NCBI GenBank assembly: GCA_007115705.1
Contig: QXEO01000550.1
Span: 184,111 to 248,110, forward strand
DNA from: Dactylis glomerata
Taxonomy: Eukaryota > Streptophyta > Magnoliopsida > Poales > Poaceae
Reading direction: 5' to 3'
Length of the DNA: 64,000 bases
A program made the position numbers and the translations under genes. Below, one piece after another: positions 34,218 to 44,851 of the stretch (position 1 is its first letter; each line of letters begins with the position of its first letter). The notes beneath the pieces are model-generated. The model was given only the letters and a program-made list of their open reading frames with translations, searched no databases and was not told the DNA's origin.

Positions 34218-34552
34218 TGACAAGGGTATAGATAATAGAGCCCATCAGTTGAGTACCCCTGAGGCCCGTTAAGCTAGGCCCAATTGTAATATTAGTCAAA
34301 ATACGAGTTCTTACTGTATGTCAATATTGTAATCTGTGTCGGATCCCACCCGATCCTCGAGACCTGGCCATCTATATATAGGGGCCAGGAGGGGATGGTG
34401 TGGGACAGATTGAAAGCAAGCCAGGTTTTACACCCACGTTTACTTTCATAGCCACCTTGTTTGACTGATTTTACCTTCTAGTTTATTCGACGTCCTATCT
34501 CCTCGATCCTAAGTCCTTCATCTAGGACATTTGTCGAGTTAAACCCTCATCA
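34218..34552 (+). repeat. 3' LTR of A3
   Basis: 335 bp, TGACAAGGG...CTCATCA, followed by the ctttc duplication at 34553-34557. Confidence 0.9.
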
Positions 34553-35266
34553 CTTTCGCTTTCAGTTTTCTTTTGTTTTGTTTGTTGCAATAAATGGTTG
34601 GACCCCAACATATTTCTTATGGAGAAGATGCACTCCATTTTTCATTGCCAAGAACACTCTAGTTTTCACTCTTTTTGTTCAACGAGTGTTCTCTTTTTCT
34701 AGTACTGCGTTTAGCTTTCATTTTTTGCCTTGTTTTTTGTTCAGAACTTGTTGTTTCTTTGAAGCAAGGTGTATTTAGACCTCTGGTCTATGTTGGTTTT
34801 CATCTTTAAGAGTTGATTCAAAAAGGTTGATTGGTGTTGGAAAAGAGAAAAAAGTTTCATGCCTATAGTGGTACAAATGGGAGCTTGTTTAGACTGTGGC
34901 TTAGACTTTTGCATGTCATGCTTGATGTTATTTTGATAATATGCTTATTAGTTTTTGCTATAGCATGACTTGTCTCAAATGACTGAGATTGCTTAATGTG
35001 CCTTTGAAAGAATCATGCGTTGTTTTTATTATATGGGAGCATATTATTGTGGTATTCTCCTTTGATGCTTTATTTGGGTTGACTTGGCACATGCTTACCC
35101 CATGTTTGAATTTAAACTAGTCGCCTTAAGCCTCTATGATCATTTGGTTTTTGACTTGTGATATCACTTTATGCTTTGGTTAATAATGTTTTATCGCTAT
35201 GCATGATTATGGCCGTTATTGCTCTCTTAGTTGGTCGCTCCCAATCTTTTGCTAGCCTTCACCTGT
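34553..35266 (+). mobile_element. E1 internal fragment between A3 and Tt
   Basis: Non-coding 3' internal sequence of E1, collinear with about 52890-53600 of K (for example AATAAATGGTTGGACCCCAACA and CTCTTAGTTGGTCGCTCC). It stops at 35266 where the Tt LTR begins (flank cctgt). The matching continuation is not found after Tt. Confidence 0.8.
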
Positions 35267-35600
35267 TGACGAGGGTTAACTCGACAAATGTCCAAGATGA
35301 AGGACTTAGGATCAGGGGAATAGGGCGTCGGATGAACTCAAAGGTAAAGATCAGTCAAACGAGGCATGTATTGAGAATAAACGTGGTGGTCAACTTAGCT
35401 TACTCTCAATCTGTCCCTGGCCGGCCTCTCCTGGCCCCGATATATAGGTGGCCAGGTCTCAAGGAACCGGTCGGGTCCAATATATATTACGGTGTCTGTA
35501 TCGACATTGACTCGTATTTCGACTATGACTATTCTTGGGCCTAACTTAACGGGCCCTAGGGGTACACAAATAACGGGCTCTATTAGCTATACCCTTGTCA
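35267..35600 (-). repeat. 3' LTR of Tt
   Basis: 334 bp. The termini TGACAAGGG...CTCGTCA on the minus strand are the same as in A, with clear divergence in the middle. TATATATCGGGGCC replaces the TATA region of A. Confidence 0.85.
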
Positions 35601-35617
35601 GTAGCCCCCGAGATTCT
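35601..35617 (-). promoter_or_regulatory. Polypurine tract of Tt
   Basis: The minus strand reads AGAATCTCGGGGGCTAC directly before the LTR, identical in layout to A3. Confidence 0.65.
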
Positions 35618-36777
35618 ACCAGAATTGTAGATTCGGGTTGAATCTCAAATTTTTCATATCTTTGACTTGATCAATCTTCAACTTCTTCTTTCTTTGACTG
35701 CTGCCTGTACTCAATGAAACAACTTTTATTATATTATTTCACGAGGGGATTTTGGCTAACAAGCCTGGCTGCTCTGACGGATCAAGAGGCCAGTTAACTG
35801 CCGGAGCAGATACTTGTCACCTACTTCAAACTCAATCCCCTGGACTTGAGCTTGGTACCTGGTCTAACCCAATCTTTTGCCGCATTTAGGACTTACAAAG
35901 AGAGAGTTCTAGTATTTCTCAGGGTACCCAGTTCGTCCACCGGGATTTTCTTCGCGTCGTAGACACGAAAAGTTACTAGCAGAGCGCATTCATGTGCGTA
36001 TACTAGGCCACATAGGACGGATCCTGGGGTCTTACCTTCATGATCATTTGTGACCACGACATTCAAGCTTCATCGCGAGGACTCAGCCTGAGAATCATTA
36101 TTTTTTTCTCACAAGCCTTGTTTGACTGTTGAAGTGTGCAAAATCTTTGAGTTACTCTTCCTTCAAATAATCGCGAATAGCTCCCGATGGGAGTAATCGA
36201 TGTCATTTTGTCGACAATATAGTCGAAGAATTTCGTTGACAAAATAGTCGATGATATTCTTGATCATTAACCAACGTTGTCCATTGTCATCGGGTGCACG
36301 ACCAGTGCTCCCGATGGGAGTAGCCCCCGAGGCTATAGTCAAAAGTTTTTTGGGTATAGGCTCAAATATATTGTCTTCTCATCTATCCAGCTATAGTATT
36401 CTTGTGCTAATTCGTCGGGTGCGTGCCAAGCGCTCCCGATGGTAGTAACCCCCGAGGCTATAAGGGGGTGCTTGCAACCTCTTATAGACTCAAATATTTT
36501 TCTTCTGCATCACTTTTTCTCTTTAGAGGATTGCGATTTTCTTCTTTTCTTCCTTTATATATTTTTCTGCTTTTCCTTTCTCTCTTCTAGATGAAATGTC
36601 AAAGCCCATGACTTTAATTGGACCTGTAATTCATAAAGGCCCACGAAAGGTTACTTATAAATAAGGTATGCCAGCTTGCCAGGAAAAAACCATAATCCCC
36701 TCATTGTGAGCTTTCTCTGCCGCATCGTCCTCCTCCAAATCTCATCTAGGGTTTCTTACCCCAAGCACAACCTTCCA
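35618..36777 (-). other. Tt 3' untranslated region with hairpin repeats
   Basis: No gene is seen. It contains three CTCCCGATGGGAG blocks (about 36180, 36307, 36436), two of them followed by CCCCCGAGGCTATA. These correspond to the repeats in A3 at 33400-33640. The stretch just before 36778 should hold the promoter of the antisense gene. Confidence 0.55.
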
Positions 36778-37315
36778 ATGGCAGATGCCTGTGTTGTCGA
36801 CCTTGACACCGGTGCCGTGATGGAGAAACGGGGGTGCGGCCATCCACGCGGCAGTAAGAACAAACCAAAGGATGCTTCCCTGGTGGAGCGGCGCCCCAGC
36901 TGCCCCTTGGGAAGTAAGAACAAGCCCAAGCCATCTTTCGCTGTTGCCCAAGTTGCAAGCGCTGCTCCTCGCAGCGCCTCTCCTCCTGTCAAAATTTATC
37001 GCTGGTGCTCAATGCCGTGAGCAGCAGCGCGTTCCTCTGAAATTTACTCAGTTCATGGACGGGCGCGAGCTTTGAGAGGCTATCCTCCACAAAGAATCTG
37101 GAGGAGGAACTCCGTATGAAGTGGAGGTGTACTATGATGGTCGCGGTGAGATGTACTTCAGGGGCGGCTGGCCCCAATTTGCAGAGGACCACGAGCTGCA
37201 TCAAGGGTTTTTAATGCTCTTTGACTACCATTGCGGTACGTCGAAGTTTGACGTGAAGGTCTACGACTGTACACAGTGCCAGAGGAAGTATGAAGCTGAA
37301 GTTCACTTCCAGTAG
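36778..37315 (+). pseudogene. Antisense gene of Tt: AT-hook-like repeats plus B3-type DNA-binding domain
   Basis: ATG at 36778 (MADACVVDLDTG). Two AT-hook-like repeats follow (GHPRGSKNKPK and CPLGSKNKPK), then an alanine/proline linker and a C-terminal region resembling the plant B3 DNA-binding domain (EVYYDGRGEMYF, GWPQFAEDHELHQG, MLFDYHCGTSKFDVKVYD). A frameshift near 36990 and a TGA at 37072-37074 break it. Residues at the first hook (RGCGHP where RGRGRP is usual) look like CpG decay. The gene lies opposite to pol, between integrase and the 3' LTR, where Tat elements carry extra genes. The likely ancestral role is DNA binding; the rest is open. Confidence 0.6.
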
Positions 37316-37756
37316 ATGTTACTTTCTTCTTGATGTAATCCTCTAGCTCATGCTCATTTGGCCCTCTTTATGTAATAAATAGATGTGACAAACTTTGTTT
37401 ATGCTGTCGTGTTCAGTAATAGACTAGAGGAACTATCAACGTTTCGAGGTGTGTTTTCTCTTGGTGTTGATTTGCTTTCGCATTTCTGCTCGCCGCGTTT
37501 TTCCCTTGTCGAATATAGGGTTGTGAACAACCTCGTAGTAACTCGTGAGAAGACATGAATACATGATCTCAGTAATATTTATGTTTCTTTACAATGACTC
37601 GAGGGCCGGAGCCCCCGAGCGGAAAATCATGACATACTCTACATATCATCGAGTTGACCCAAGAAACCCGACCCGTGGCCTCATGTTCTGGGTTTAGAGG
37701 GTCATAACTTGTAGTTTTCTATTGTTGTCGTCGTGCTCGTTTATCAATGACGTCTT
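37316..37756 (-). other. Spacer between antisense gene and integrase end in Tt
   Basis: 441 bp without a gene. It includes a repeat unit (CTCGAGGGCCGGAGCCCCCGAG, about 37599, partly self-complementary) and a block related to A3 29340-29400. Confidence 0.5.
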
Positions 37757-38053
37757 CTATGCGTAAAAACGCCGGAGCTGCTCTGCATTCCACGGGTTGC
37801 TCTCATCTTTGCCCATCTTCTTGTCTTGTAGGCGATAAGCTCCTCTTGGTATGACTTCTGTGACAATGTAAGGTCCCACCCATGGGGATTCTAATTTGAC
37901 ATGCCATCCTGGTTGAGTCGTAGGACTAGATCCCCTACTACGAAAGATCGGGGGTGGACTCGAGTACTATGATAGTTCCGTAGACTCTGCTGGTATTGTG
38001 TAGCTCTTGCTAGTGCTACATCTCTTTCTTCGTCGAGTTCGTCGATGTCATCT
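37757..38053 (-). pseudogene. Integrase C-terminal fragment of Tt
   Basis: The minus strand encodes DELDEERDVALARATQYQQ, then FVVGDLVLRL, then SPWVGPYIVTEV and GAYRLQDKK, ending NAEQLRRFYA-stop at 37757-37759. This is the usual Tat-lineage integrase tail. A frame change lies near 37895. It is the only pol-derived integrase sequence in the window. The catalytic core is absent because of the deletion at 38053. Confidence 0.78.
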
Positions 38054-38690
38054 TGATAAGTCTATCACCATGTCTTTGGAGAGATTTTGCTGCATCCTAG
38101 GTATCACCATGTTTGGGACAACGAAGAAGATTCAGAACCGACCTGCTAATTTGCTAGAGCTCTACCAAGGGGTGAGCAATGATGATGACCGCACAGCCCA
38201 GCGTGGCAAGATAAGAAACATTCAACTCCCAGCTATTAGATACTTTGCTTATTATCTTTCCACCAGTGTTCTTGGTAGGGAGAACACTAGTAATATTTCT
38301 AACTATCATTTAGCTTTTCTAGCTACTAAGCTTGATGTTAGTAAAAGGTACAACCTTGGTGCTCTCATTGCTCGTCGCCTAGCTGCTAGGGGACCTATCT
38401 ATGGAGGCATTGTTGCTGCGCTCATTGTTGCTGCTTTGGGCCTTTCTATTGCTCCTAATGATACATTGTTAGTTCCACAGAGACTTGATCTTGCTGCTAT
38501 GAAAATCCATCACTTTGTTACTGCTAACTCATGTGCAGGGAAATTAGTTTACAGAATGTTATTTACTAATGAAGATGAAAGGGAAGTTCCCTTGCCGCAG
38601 CCCAGTTTGTTCAGTATTTGCAGGGGACCTTGGTCGCACTCAAAGGAGGAGTTGGACGAGCAGCTTAGGTTGCTTGGCTTCCATGTTTAG
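38054..38690 (+). pseudogene. Athila ORF-1-type protein, 5'-truncated
   Basis: The frame reads SITMSLERFCCILGI, RTAQRGKIRNIQLPAIRYFAYYL, and YNLGALIARRLAARGPIYGG. This matches the family annotated as Arabidopsis Athila retrotransposon ORF-1 protein, found 3' of gag-pol in plants. The N-terminal part is missing, and the 21-residue upstream extension is Tt integrase antisense read by chance. The stop is at 38690. The function is unknown; it occupies the env-like position. Confidence 0.7.
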
Positions 38691-40796
38691 CAGGAGGACC
38701 AAGAAGAAGAGGAGGTGCCAGCTGACCACTACACCATGTACCACACCGGGGCGCCCTCAAGTTCGTATCAGGACGAAGGTACTTCTTCGTCATATTTTGG
38801 AGACGCCACTTCATGGCCTCATTGGGATTGATCTCCACTTAGGCCAAAAGGCTAAGCTTGGGGGAGGTACGCTGACAACTCACTCATCTATACATCATAT
38901 TTTGTTGGTACTTTGTATATCCATGTTTTGCTTTCTTTCTCTTTGTTGTTCTTGTTCTTATTTCTGCTTTCCAAAACACAAAAGACCAAAAATATTTCTG
39001 TTGTTTCTCTTTGTTTGCCTCTTTATTTTTCTAGTTTTGGTTTGCTTTATCTTCTAGTTTCGGTTTGGTATTCGAAAAATCCAAAAAGATTTTGCTTTGT
39101 TTGCTATTTCCTTTTGTTCTTGTTTTAAAATTCAAAAACCCAAAAATATTTGTTGTTCTTTTCCGGTTTTGTAAAGTTTTCTACAGAGTTCAGTCTCTTG
39201 TGACTCCATTGGAGCTTGGTTATCATTTCATATTATTCAAGCCACATAAGTGAAAGGCAATAATGACAATATATGATAATTCGAGATGTGGTAAGAGGCT
39301 GGTATGAACTCTATTTGTCTTCATTTTTGTACATATACTCATTTATATGGATGTGCTTAGCTTGTTCGTGTAAGGTGTATGTTATTTAATGGATGCTTAG
39401 TAGTTCTTGCTCTCATATGATTAGTTCCAATTTACTAATAGTTTGTAGCATGTCATGTAGATGTTTGCTTGCATTGTTTTATTCATAAAACGATATGACA
39501 TTGTGGTATCCTCCTCTGAAAAGTTTCATTTGAATCAACTTGGCACATGCTCAAGCATGCATATGACTAAATAAAAAGTCAATTAAGCCTTGATGATTTA
39601 CTTTGCCTCAGAGCTCTTGTATCGTTTTTATGCCTATATTAATTTTGTTTTGTCGCAAGCATGATTATGACAGTTACTGCTCTCTCGATTTGTCTCTTCC
39701 TAGTCTTTTGCTAGCCTTCACCTGTACTGAGAGGGAATTCTCCTCGTGCATCCAATTCTTGAAAACCAAGTTATTCCAAAGAGTCCACTATACATTCCTA
39801 TGCATGGTATTTCAATCCATTCCAAGTAAATTTTCATGTGCTACCTTTCAAAACCTTCAAATACTTCTCATTTTGTGCCACTGTTTTTAGCTCATGAGGA
39901 CGTAGTGGTCGGGTTTGCTATCTTCCATATTGAATTAAGTACCCCTCGACTTGCATGCTTCATCTGCTCGTCATTAATTTTGCAAGGGAGCTGGTCAGAC
40001 TATTGTAACCTTAATAAGAGAAAAAAGGGGCACTCCTCCATGGTATGTGAAAGTTGTTGGGCACCCGATGGAATCGGTTAGCCATAGTTTGTGAAAGGAA
40101 AAGTAGGGAGGAGTGCCAAATTTTATAAAACAGCACCAATGTGCCGATTTTTCAAAGAACTCGGAACCGCTCTCAACTTGTTTAGTATGGAAGATAGCAA
40201 GAACCCCATTGCAAGTCGTTGACAAGAACAACCACCTCTCAAAACAATTTTTATATCTGTTTTAGAAATGAAAAGCTCTAGCACATGTTAAATCCCTGCT
40301 TCCCTCTGTGAAGGGCCTTTCTTTTATTTTATGTTGAGTCTTCATCTTCTAACTTTAAACACCTTCTTGAGAGCATGGCTGTCATTCTTAGTGTAATGTG
40401 CTTGTCCCAGAACATGGTTAATTGTGGTATAACTTTGATGCTTGTATCTTTGATATTCCTACTTCTAGTCTTCCCTTGAACTTCAGAGGTACCTTGGCAT
40501 TTATGTTTTGCCCCACAAACAAAGGCAAGCAAGATACCACTCTTTCATATTTTATTATGAGCATTACAATCTTGTAGCTTCTTATGTTTCATGTTGCTTG
40601 TTATTAGTGTGTTGGAACTCTTTCATAATTTGCATGACTATGAGATAACATTAGTTGCATACTTTTTATTATGAATTGCTTAAGTAATTGATCATATAGT
40701 GAGAATATATACATCTTATGAAGCAAATGTGTTTGTAAAAGTTTCTTTTATCACACTCAGTTTTTAACTGAATTGCTTGAGGACAAGCAATAAGCT
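38691..40796 (+). other. E3 3' internal region, no gene
   Basis: T-rich non-coding sequence with many TTTTGTTT/CTTTTGCTAGCCTTCACCTGTACTGAG blocks that match the E1 and K 3' regions (35255, 53580). Short ORFs here are hydrophobic by T-richness only. Confidence 0.65.
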
Positions 40797-40811
40797 AAAC
40801 TTGGGGGGAGT
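40797..40811 (+). promoter_or_regulatory. Polypurine tract of E3
   Basis: AAACTTGGGGGGAGT directly precedes the LTR. Confidence 0.7.
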
Positions 40812-42209
40812 TGATACGTCCAAAACGTATCTACTTTCCCGAACACTTTTGCTGTTGTTTCTCTTCTAATTTGTGTGTTTTGGATACAACTAACACGGAC
40901 TAACGCTGTTTTCAGCAGAATTGCCTTGGTGTCTTGTTTTTGTGCAGAAATCCGACTTTCAGGAAAAATGCCGGAAAATGCTGCAAAATTCCTATTTTAC
41001 CAGAAGACACAAGGAGCCAGAGTACGAGACAGAGAGGGGCCAGGAGGGCACCACACCACCTGGTGGCACGGGCCAGGCCAGGCCGCGCCAGGGGGTGGTG
41101 TGGCCTCCCCAGCCATCTCCTTGAGCCCTCCTTCCGCCTACATATACCCTTTGACCTGAAAATATCGGGGGTTCGGCGTTTTTCCCAGATAGAGTTCCGC
41201 TGCGCCGCCACCATCAGAAACCGTGATTCGGAACCAGAAACTCCGTTCTGGCATCCTGCTGGGATGAGGATTTGGAGGAGATCATTGCCATCATCATCAC
41301 CGACGTCTCTCCATCAACCATCCATGATTCCCCCATCCATGTGTGAGTAATTCCCGATGTAGGTGAAGGGGATGGTAGGGATTGGATGAGATCATTCATG
41401 TAATTGCTATGAGATTGTTAGGGCATGGTGCCTAGTATCCATTGTTAGTACTTATGACATTGTTGCAACTTGTTGTGCTTAATGCTTGTCACTTTGGGCC
41501 CGAGTGCCATGATCTCAGATCTGAACTTGTTATTGTTTTATGATGATAATTGTTGCTTTTGATCTTACCTGCAAGTTGTTTACACATATCGTTGTCCGGA
41601 ACCCCGAGGCCCCAAAGTGACAATAATTGGGATAACCGGAGGGGATGGCTGTGATGTGAGGATCACATGTGTTCACTGAGTGTTAATGCTTTGCTCCGGT
41701 ACTTTATTAAAAGGAGTACCTTAATTACCAGTAGATTCCCTTGAGGCCCCGCTGCAAACGGGTGGTAGGATAGAAGATGTCCTGCAAGTTTCTTATTGCG
41801 AGCATGTACGACTATATACGGAACACATGCCTATGGTTGTTTAGTACTAGGATACTTTATCTTTATTTATCTGCAATTGCCCATGTCTTGATTATTACAT
41901 GAATTATCTTGTCCATGCAACGCCCGTTCATCCATCCCTATGCTTACAGTATTTAATCCTACTGTTTACTATTGATACCATTACTGTCTTTACTTTACTA
42001 TTGCTGCTACTATTTCACTACTGTCACTACTATAAAACTGTTGCTACTGATAAACCGTTGTGAGCAAGTCTGTTTCCAGGTGCAGTTGAATTGATAACTC
42101 ATCTGTCAAGGCTTATAAATATTCTTTGGCTCCCCTTGTGTCGAATCAATAAATTTGGGTTTTACTTCCCTCGAAGACTGTTGCGATCCCCTATACTTGT
42201 GGGTCATCA
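40812..42209 (+). repeat. 3' LTR of E3
   Basis: 1398 bp, TGATACGTCCAAAACG...CTTGTGGGTCATCA. These are termini seen in abundant Athila-like grass LTRs. A TATA-like CTACATATACCC lies at about 41137. It is directly joined to the interior of the E1 LTR at 42210. Confidence 0.82.
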
Positions 42210-43365
42210 CACCCTGCCGGAGAGGGGAATCATCACTGGAGGCCTTCTTCATCACCATGCCAACCTCCAGAGTGATGCGTGAGTAGTCTACCTTGGACTA
42301 TGGGTCCATAGCAGTAGCTAGATGGTTGTCTTCTCCTCCATGTGCTTCATGTCTAGATCTCGTGAGCTGCCTATCATGATCAAGATCATCGTTATGTAAT
42401 TCTACATGTTGTGTTTGTTGGGATCCGATGAATATTGAGTACTATGTCAAGTTGATTGTTGATTTATCATGTCTATGTTATTTGTGATCTTGCATGCTCT
42501 CCATTGCTAGTAGATATCTTGGCCTAGTAGATGCTAGTGACTCCAAGAGGGAGTATTTATGCTCGATAGTGGGTTCATGACTCTAGTAATCTGGGAGAGT
42601 GCCAATAACTTCTAAGGTTGTAGATGTGCTATTGCTACTAGAGAGAAAACAACAATCTTTTGTTCAAGGACATTTGTATTGTTTACATTACACACTTTGC
42701 TTAAGGCGATAATCTGTTGCTTGCAACTTAATACCCAAGGGTTGTTCGGATGATATCCTGCAGGTGGATTATTAGTCATAGATGCAGTTGGATTACGGTC
42801 TATGTATTATGTTGTAATTCCCAAGTGAATCTCATAGTGATCTTCATGACATGTACATGTATTGTTATGCATTCTTTATTTTGTCAATTGCCCAACTGTA
42901 ATTTGTTTACCCAGCATGTTATTTCTTTATGGAGAGACACCTCTAGTGAACTATGGACCTCGGTCCATTCTTTTACATATATTATCATCTACTGCAAGCA
43001 CCGTTTACTTTCTGCAAACATTATTTATTTACTTACTGCAAACAAATATCCTTTTCCACATGATACGTTTAATCCTTTGTTTTCAGCAAACCAGTGAGAT
43101 TGACAACCTCACTACAAGTTGGGGCAAATTACTTTGGTTGTGTTGTGTGCAGGTTCCATGTTGCTCCTGGCGCCAAAGCTGCGCCCCAGACAAGGCGCCG
43201 TCAACAAGTTCTCTGGCGTTGTTGCCAAAGTCAGCTAGCAACAACCTTCGGAAGTGGTTTCTTTCTCCTACTGGTCGATTAAACTTTGGTTTCATAACTG
43301 AGGGAAAACTTACCGTTGTGCTCATCACACCTTACTCTTGGGGTTCCCAACTGGTCTACGCACCA
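42210..43365 (+). repeat. 3' LTR of E1, first ~485 bp missing
   Basis: It aligns with 14690-15843 and ends GCACCA, followed by acact (43366-43370), the duplicate of 14201-14205. The missing first part should lie left of E3 but is absent, so it was lost in the deletion that also truncated Tt and E3. Confidence 0.85.
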
Positions 43366-44049
43366 ACACTCCTCTCACTTTGGAGGAGACGCTTGAAGAA
43401 CTTAAAAAATTACCCCAAATTTTTATTACCATTTGTGTCACAACTTGTCTGTTAGGTTGAAGAAGTTAAGGAAATAGAGGAAGATGAGACTACTATGATT
43501 ATGAATGAGAGAAAAGTAGAAGAAGTAAAAATGCTTAGTGGAGTTAAAGATCCTCTGCTTGATTTGGAAAACTATAGCTTGCATGAACTCATGTCTATCT
43601 TACAAAAATTTGCAAGTGATCCATCTATAAATGCTAACCAAGCAGGTTTTGGTTCTTATATTGCTAATCATGTCTTGAAAGAAAAGATTGCTAGGTACAA
43701 TCAGGAGGCCATGATACCACCAAAGCTTGGGGATGCATGGATCCCAAAGGTATTAGACACTATTGGAAAAGAAACGCATCATGCTATTTTAGATCTTGGA
43801 TCTAGTGTTTCTATTTTATCTAAAGAGCTATATGAATTGCTAGAGTTACAAAATATTGAAAAATTCTCTATTGACTTGCTACTTGATGATGATTCTATTA
43901 AACATGCTTTAGGCAAGGTTAGTAATGTTATGGTAGAGCTGCACGTGACTTTTGTACCTGTTGATTTCATTATCATGGATATGGGGAATAAAACCTCTAG
44001 TCCTATTATCCTTAGTAGACCTTTTCTTCGTACTATAGGAGCTATAATT
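43366..44049 (+). pseudogene. H0 segment 3: gag end and aspartic protease
   Basis: The sequence resumes H0 after E1. The readable frame from 43495 contains SINANQAGFGSYIANHVL, then PPKLGDAWIPKV and the Athila-type protease (AILDLGSSVSILSKELYELL; later ILSRPFLRTIGAII, where ILGRPFLRT is usual). A TGA/TAA pair near 43455-43470 interrupts the frame. F inserts at 44050, so reverse transcriptase would lie beyond the window. Confidence 0.82.
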
Positions 44050-44837
44050 TGATACAGGGTGGCCTTCGGATAGCACCGCTTCATGTGCGTCAACAACATC
44101 CACACTCACGTCCGACATCATCGAGGCGTGGAAGAGAAGGAAGAAGAACCACCGGAAAGAAGCTTGGAAGCGCCACAAGAAGAGGCGGCAGCTGAAGCTA
44201 GACCGGCTAAAGCCGGTGCCAAACCGGCTAAAGCCGGCCCCACCGGCTATAGCCGGACTGAACACCGGCTATAACCGGTCTACCCGAGTCAACTCCATTT
44301 TGGCCATGAAGCCACCTATGTTATCTTTCTCCCTAGTGACCAAACTACCCCTAGCTCATGGCTGCCTATATATATGGGTCACTCTCCCCCTCCCTAGGAT
44401 AGAGATGAATTAAGATAAGAATTAGCATGATGCCTCCTCCCTTGTGGGAACCCAACTAGATCTACATCTAGAAATCACCCTCTTTGTTTGGGATCTCTTC
44501 TATTTGGGGAATTCTACCTTGATTTGGATGTCTTGCATACAAGAGTGTGTAATTCTATCCAATTGAGTGGTCTCTTCCCCAACTGGAATTCTATTCCAAG
44601 CATATCAATCTCTCATAAGGAATTCTACTCTTGGAGTCTCTTCCTTGTGATTCTATTGAGTTGGTGAATCGGGCCAACGAGGACAACCGGTGTGTATCTT
44701 GTGTGTGTGTGTTTGCCTTTGATTTGTGTGTCATGTTCATCGTGTTTGTTGTGTTCTTCGTGTTCATCCTCATTCCCCGCCACAAATCTCGTGAATCCGT
44801 GAAGATCGGGCCACACCCAAGGGGTCACCCCTCATCA
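44050..44837 (+). repeat. 5' LTR of F
   Basis: 788 bp, TGATACAGGGTGG...CCCCTCATCA. U3 carries clustered copies of the palindrome-like CCGGCTAAAGCCGG / CCGGCTATAGCCGG (44196-44280). A TATA box CCTATATATAT lies at 44365 and a TG-repeat near 44702. It inserts into H0 after ACTATAGGAGCTATAAT. Confidence 0.82.
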
Positions 44838-44839
44838 TA

Positions 44840-44851
44840 TGGTATCAACAG
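44840..44851 (+). promoter_or_regulatory. Primer-binding site of F (tRNA-Met-like)
   Basis: TGGTATCAACAG starts two bases after the LTR. It shares the first eight bases with the initiator-tRNA site used by I, J and E2. Confidence 0.6.

Larger units (their letters stand above)
25768..34552 (+). mobile_element. Element A3: complete-ended Tat-like Gypsy lacking pol
   Basis: An 8785-bp element with 335-bp LTRs at both ends and a perfect ctttc duplication. Order: LTR, primer-binding site, gag-protease (26140-29319), antisense spliced gene (32976-29567), a repeat-rich 3' region, polypurine tract, LTR. Reverse transcriptase, RNase H and integrase are absent, with no room for them between 29319 and 29567. 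A2 shows the same layout, so the loss happened before both copies spread. Its LTRs differ at about 17 of 335 positions by hand count. Confidence 0.9.
35267..38053 (-). mobile_element. Tt: truncated Tat-like Gypsy with integrase remnant and antisense B3 gene
   Basis: Minus-oriented 3' portion of an element: 3' LTR (35600-35267), polypurine tract, repeat-rich 3' region, an antisense ORF (36778-37315) and the C-terminal end of integrase (38053-37757). Its LTR ends, polypurine tract and hairpin repeats match those of A. Here, however, pol is present and the antisense gene is a different one. It is cut off at about 38053, where E3 sequence starts. Confidence 0.8.
38054..42209 (+). mobile_element. 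E3: 5'-truncated Athila-like element
   Basis: It begins abruptly within an Athila-type ORF, continues through a long non-coding 3' region with a polypurine tract, and ends with a complete 3' LTR (40812-42209). The right flank (caccc...) lies inside the E1 3' LTR, so E3 had inserted there. Its 5' LTR, gag and pol are gone. Confidence 0.78.
14206..43365 (+). mobile_element. E1: Athila-like non-autonomous element and its nested load
   Basis: The element has a 5' LTR (14206-15843), an internal region in three visible pieces (15844-17744, 25589-25767, 34553-35266) and a 5'-truncated 3' LTR (42210-43365). It is flanked by a perfect acact duplication. It belongs to the same family as K. Its own coding content is one decayed ORF of unknown function. 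E2, A3, Tt and E3 inserted into it, and a later deletion removed its 3' internal end and the first part of its 3' LTR. Everything between 14206 and 43365 is therefore one insertion into H0. Confidence 0.85.

Noticed and set aside
40812..43365. Two tandem LTRs of one element
   Set aside because: The two differ in sequence and termini; the second aligns only with the latter part of the E1 LTR.
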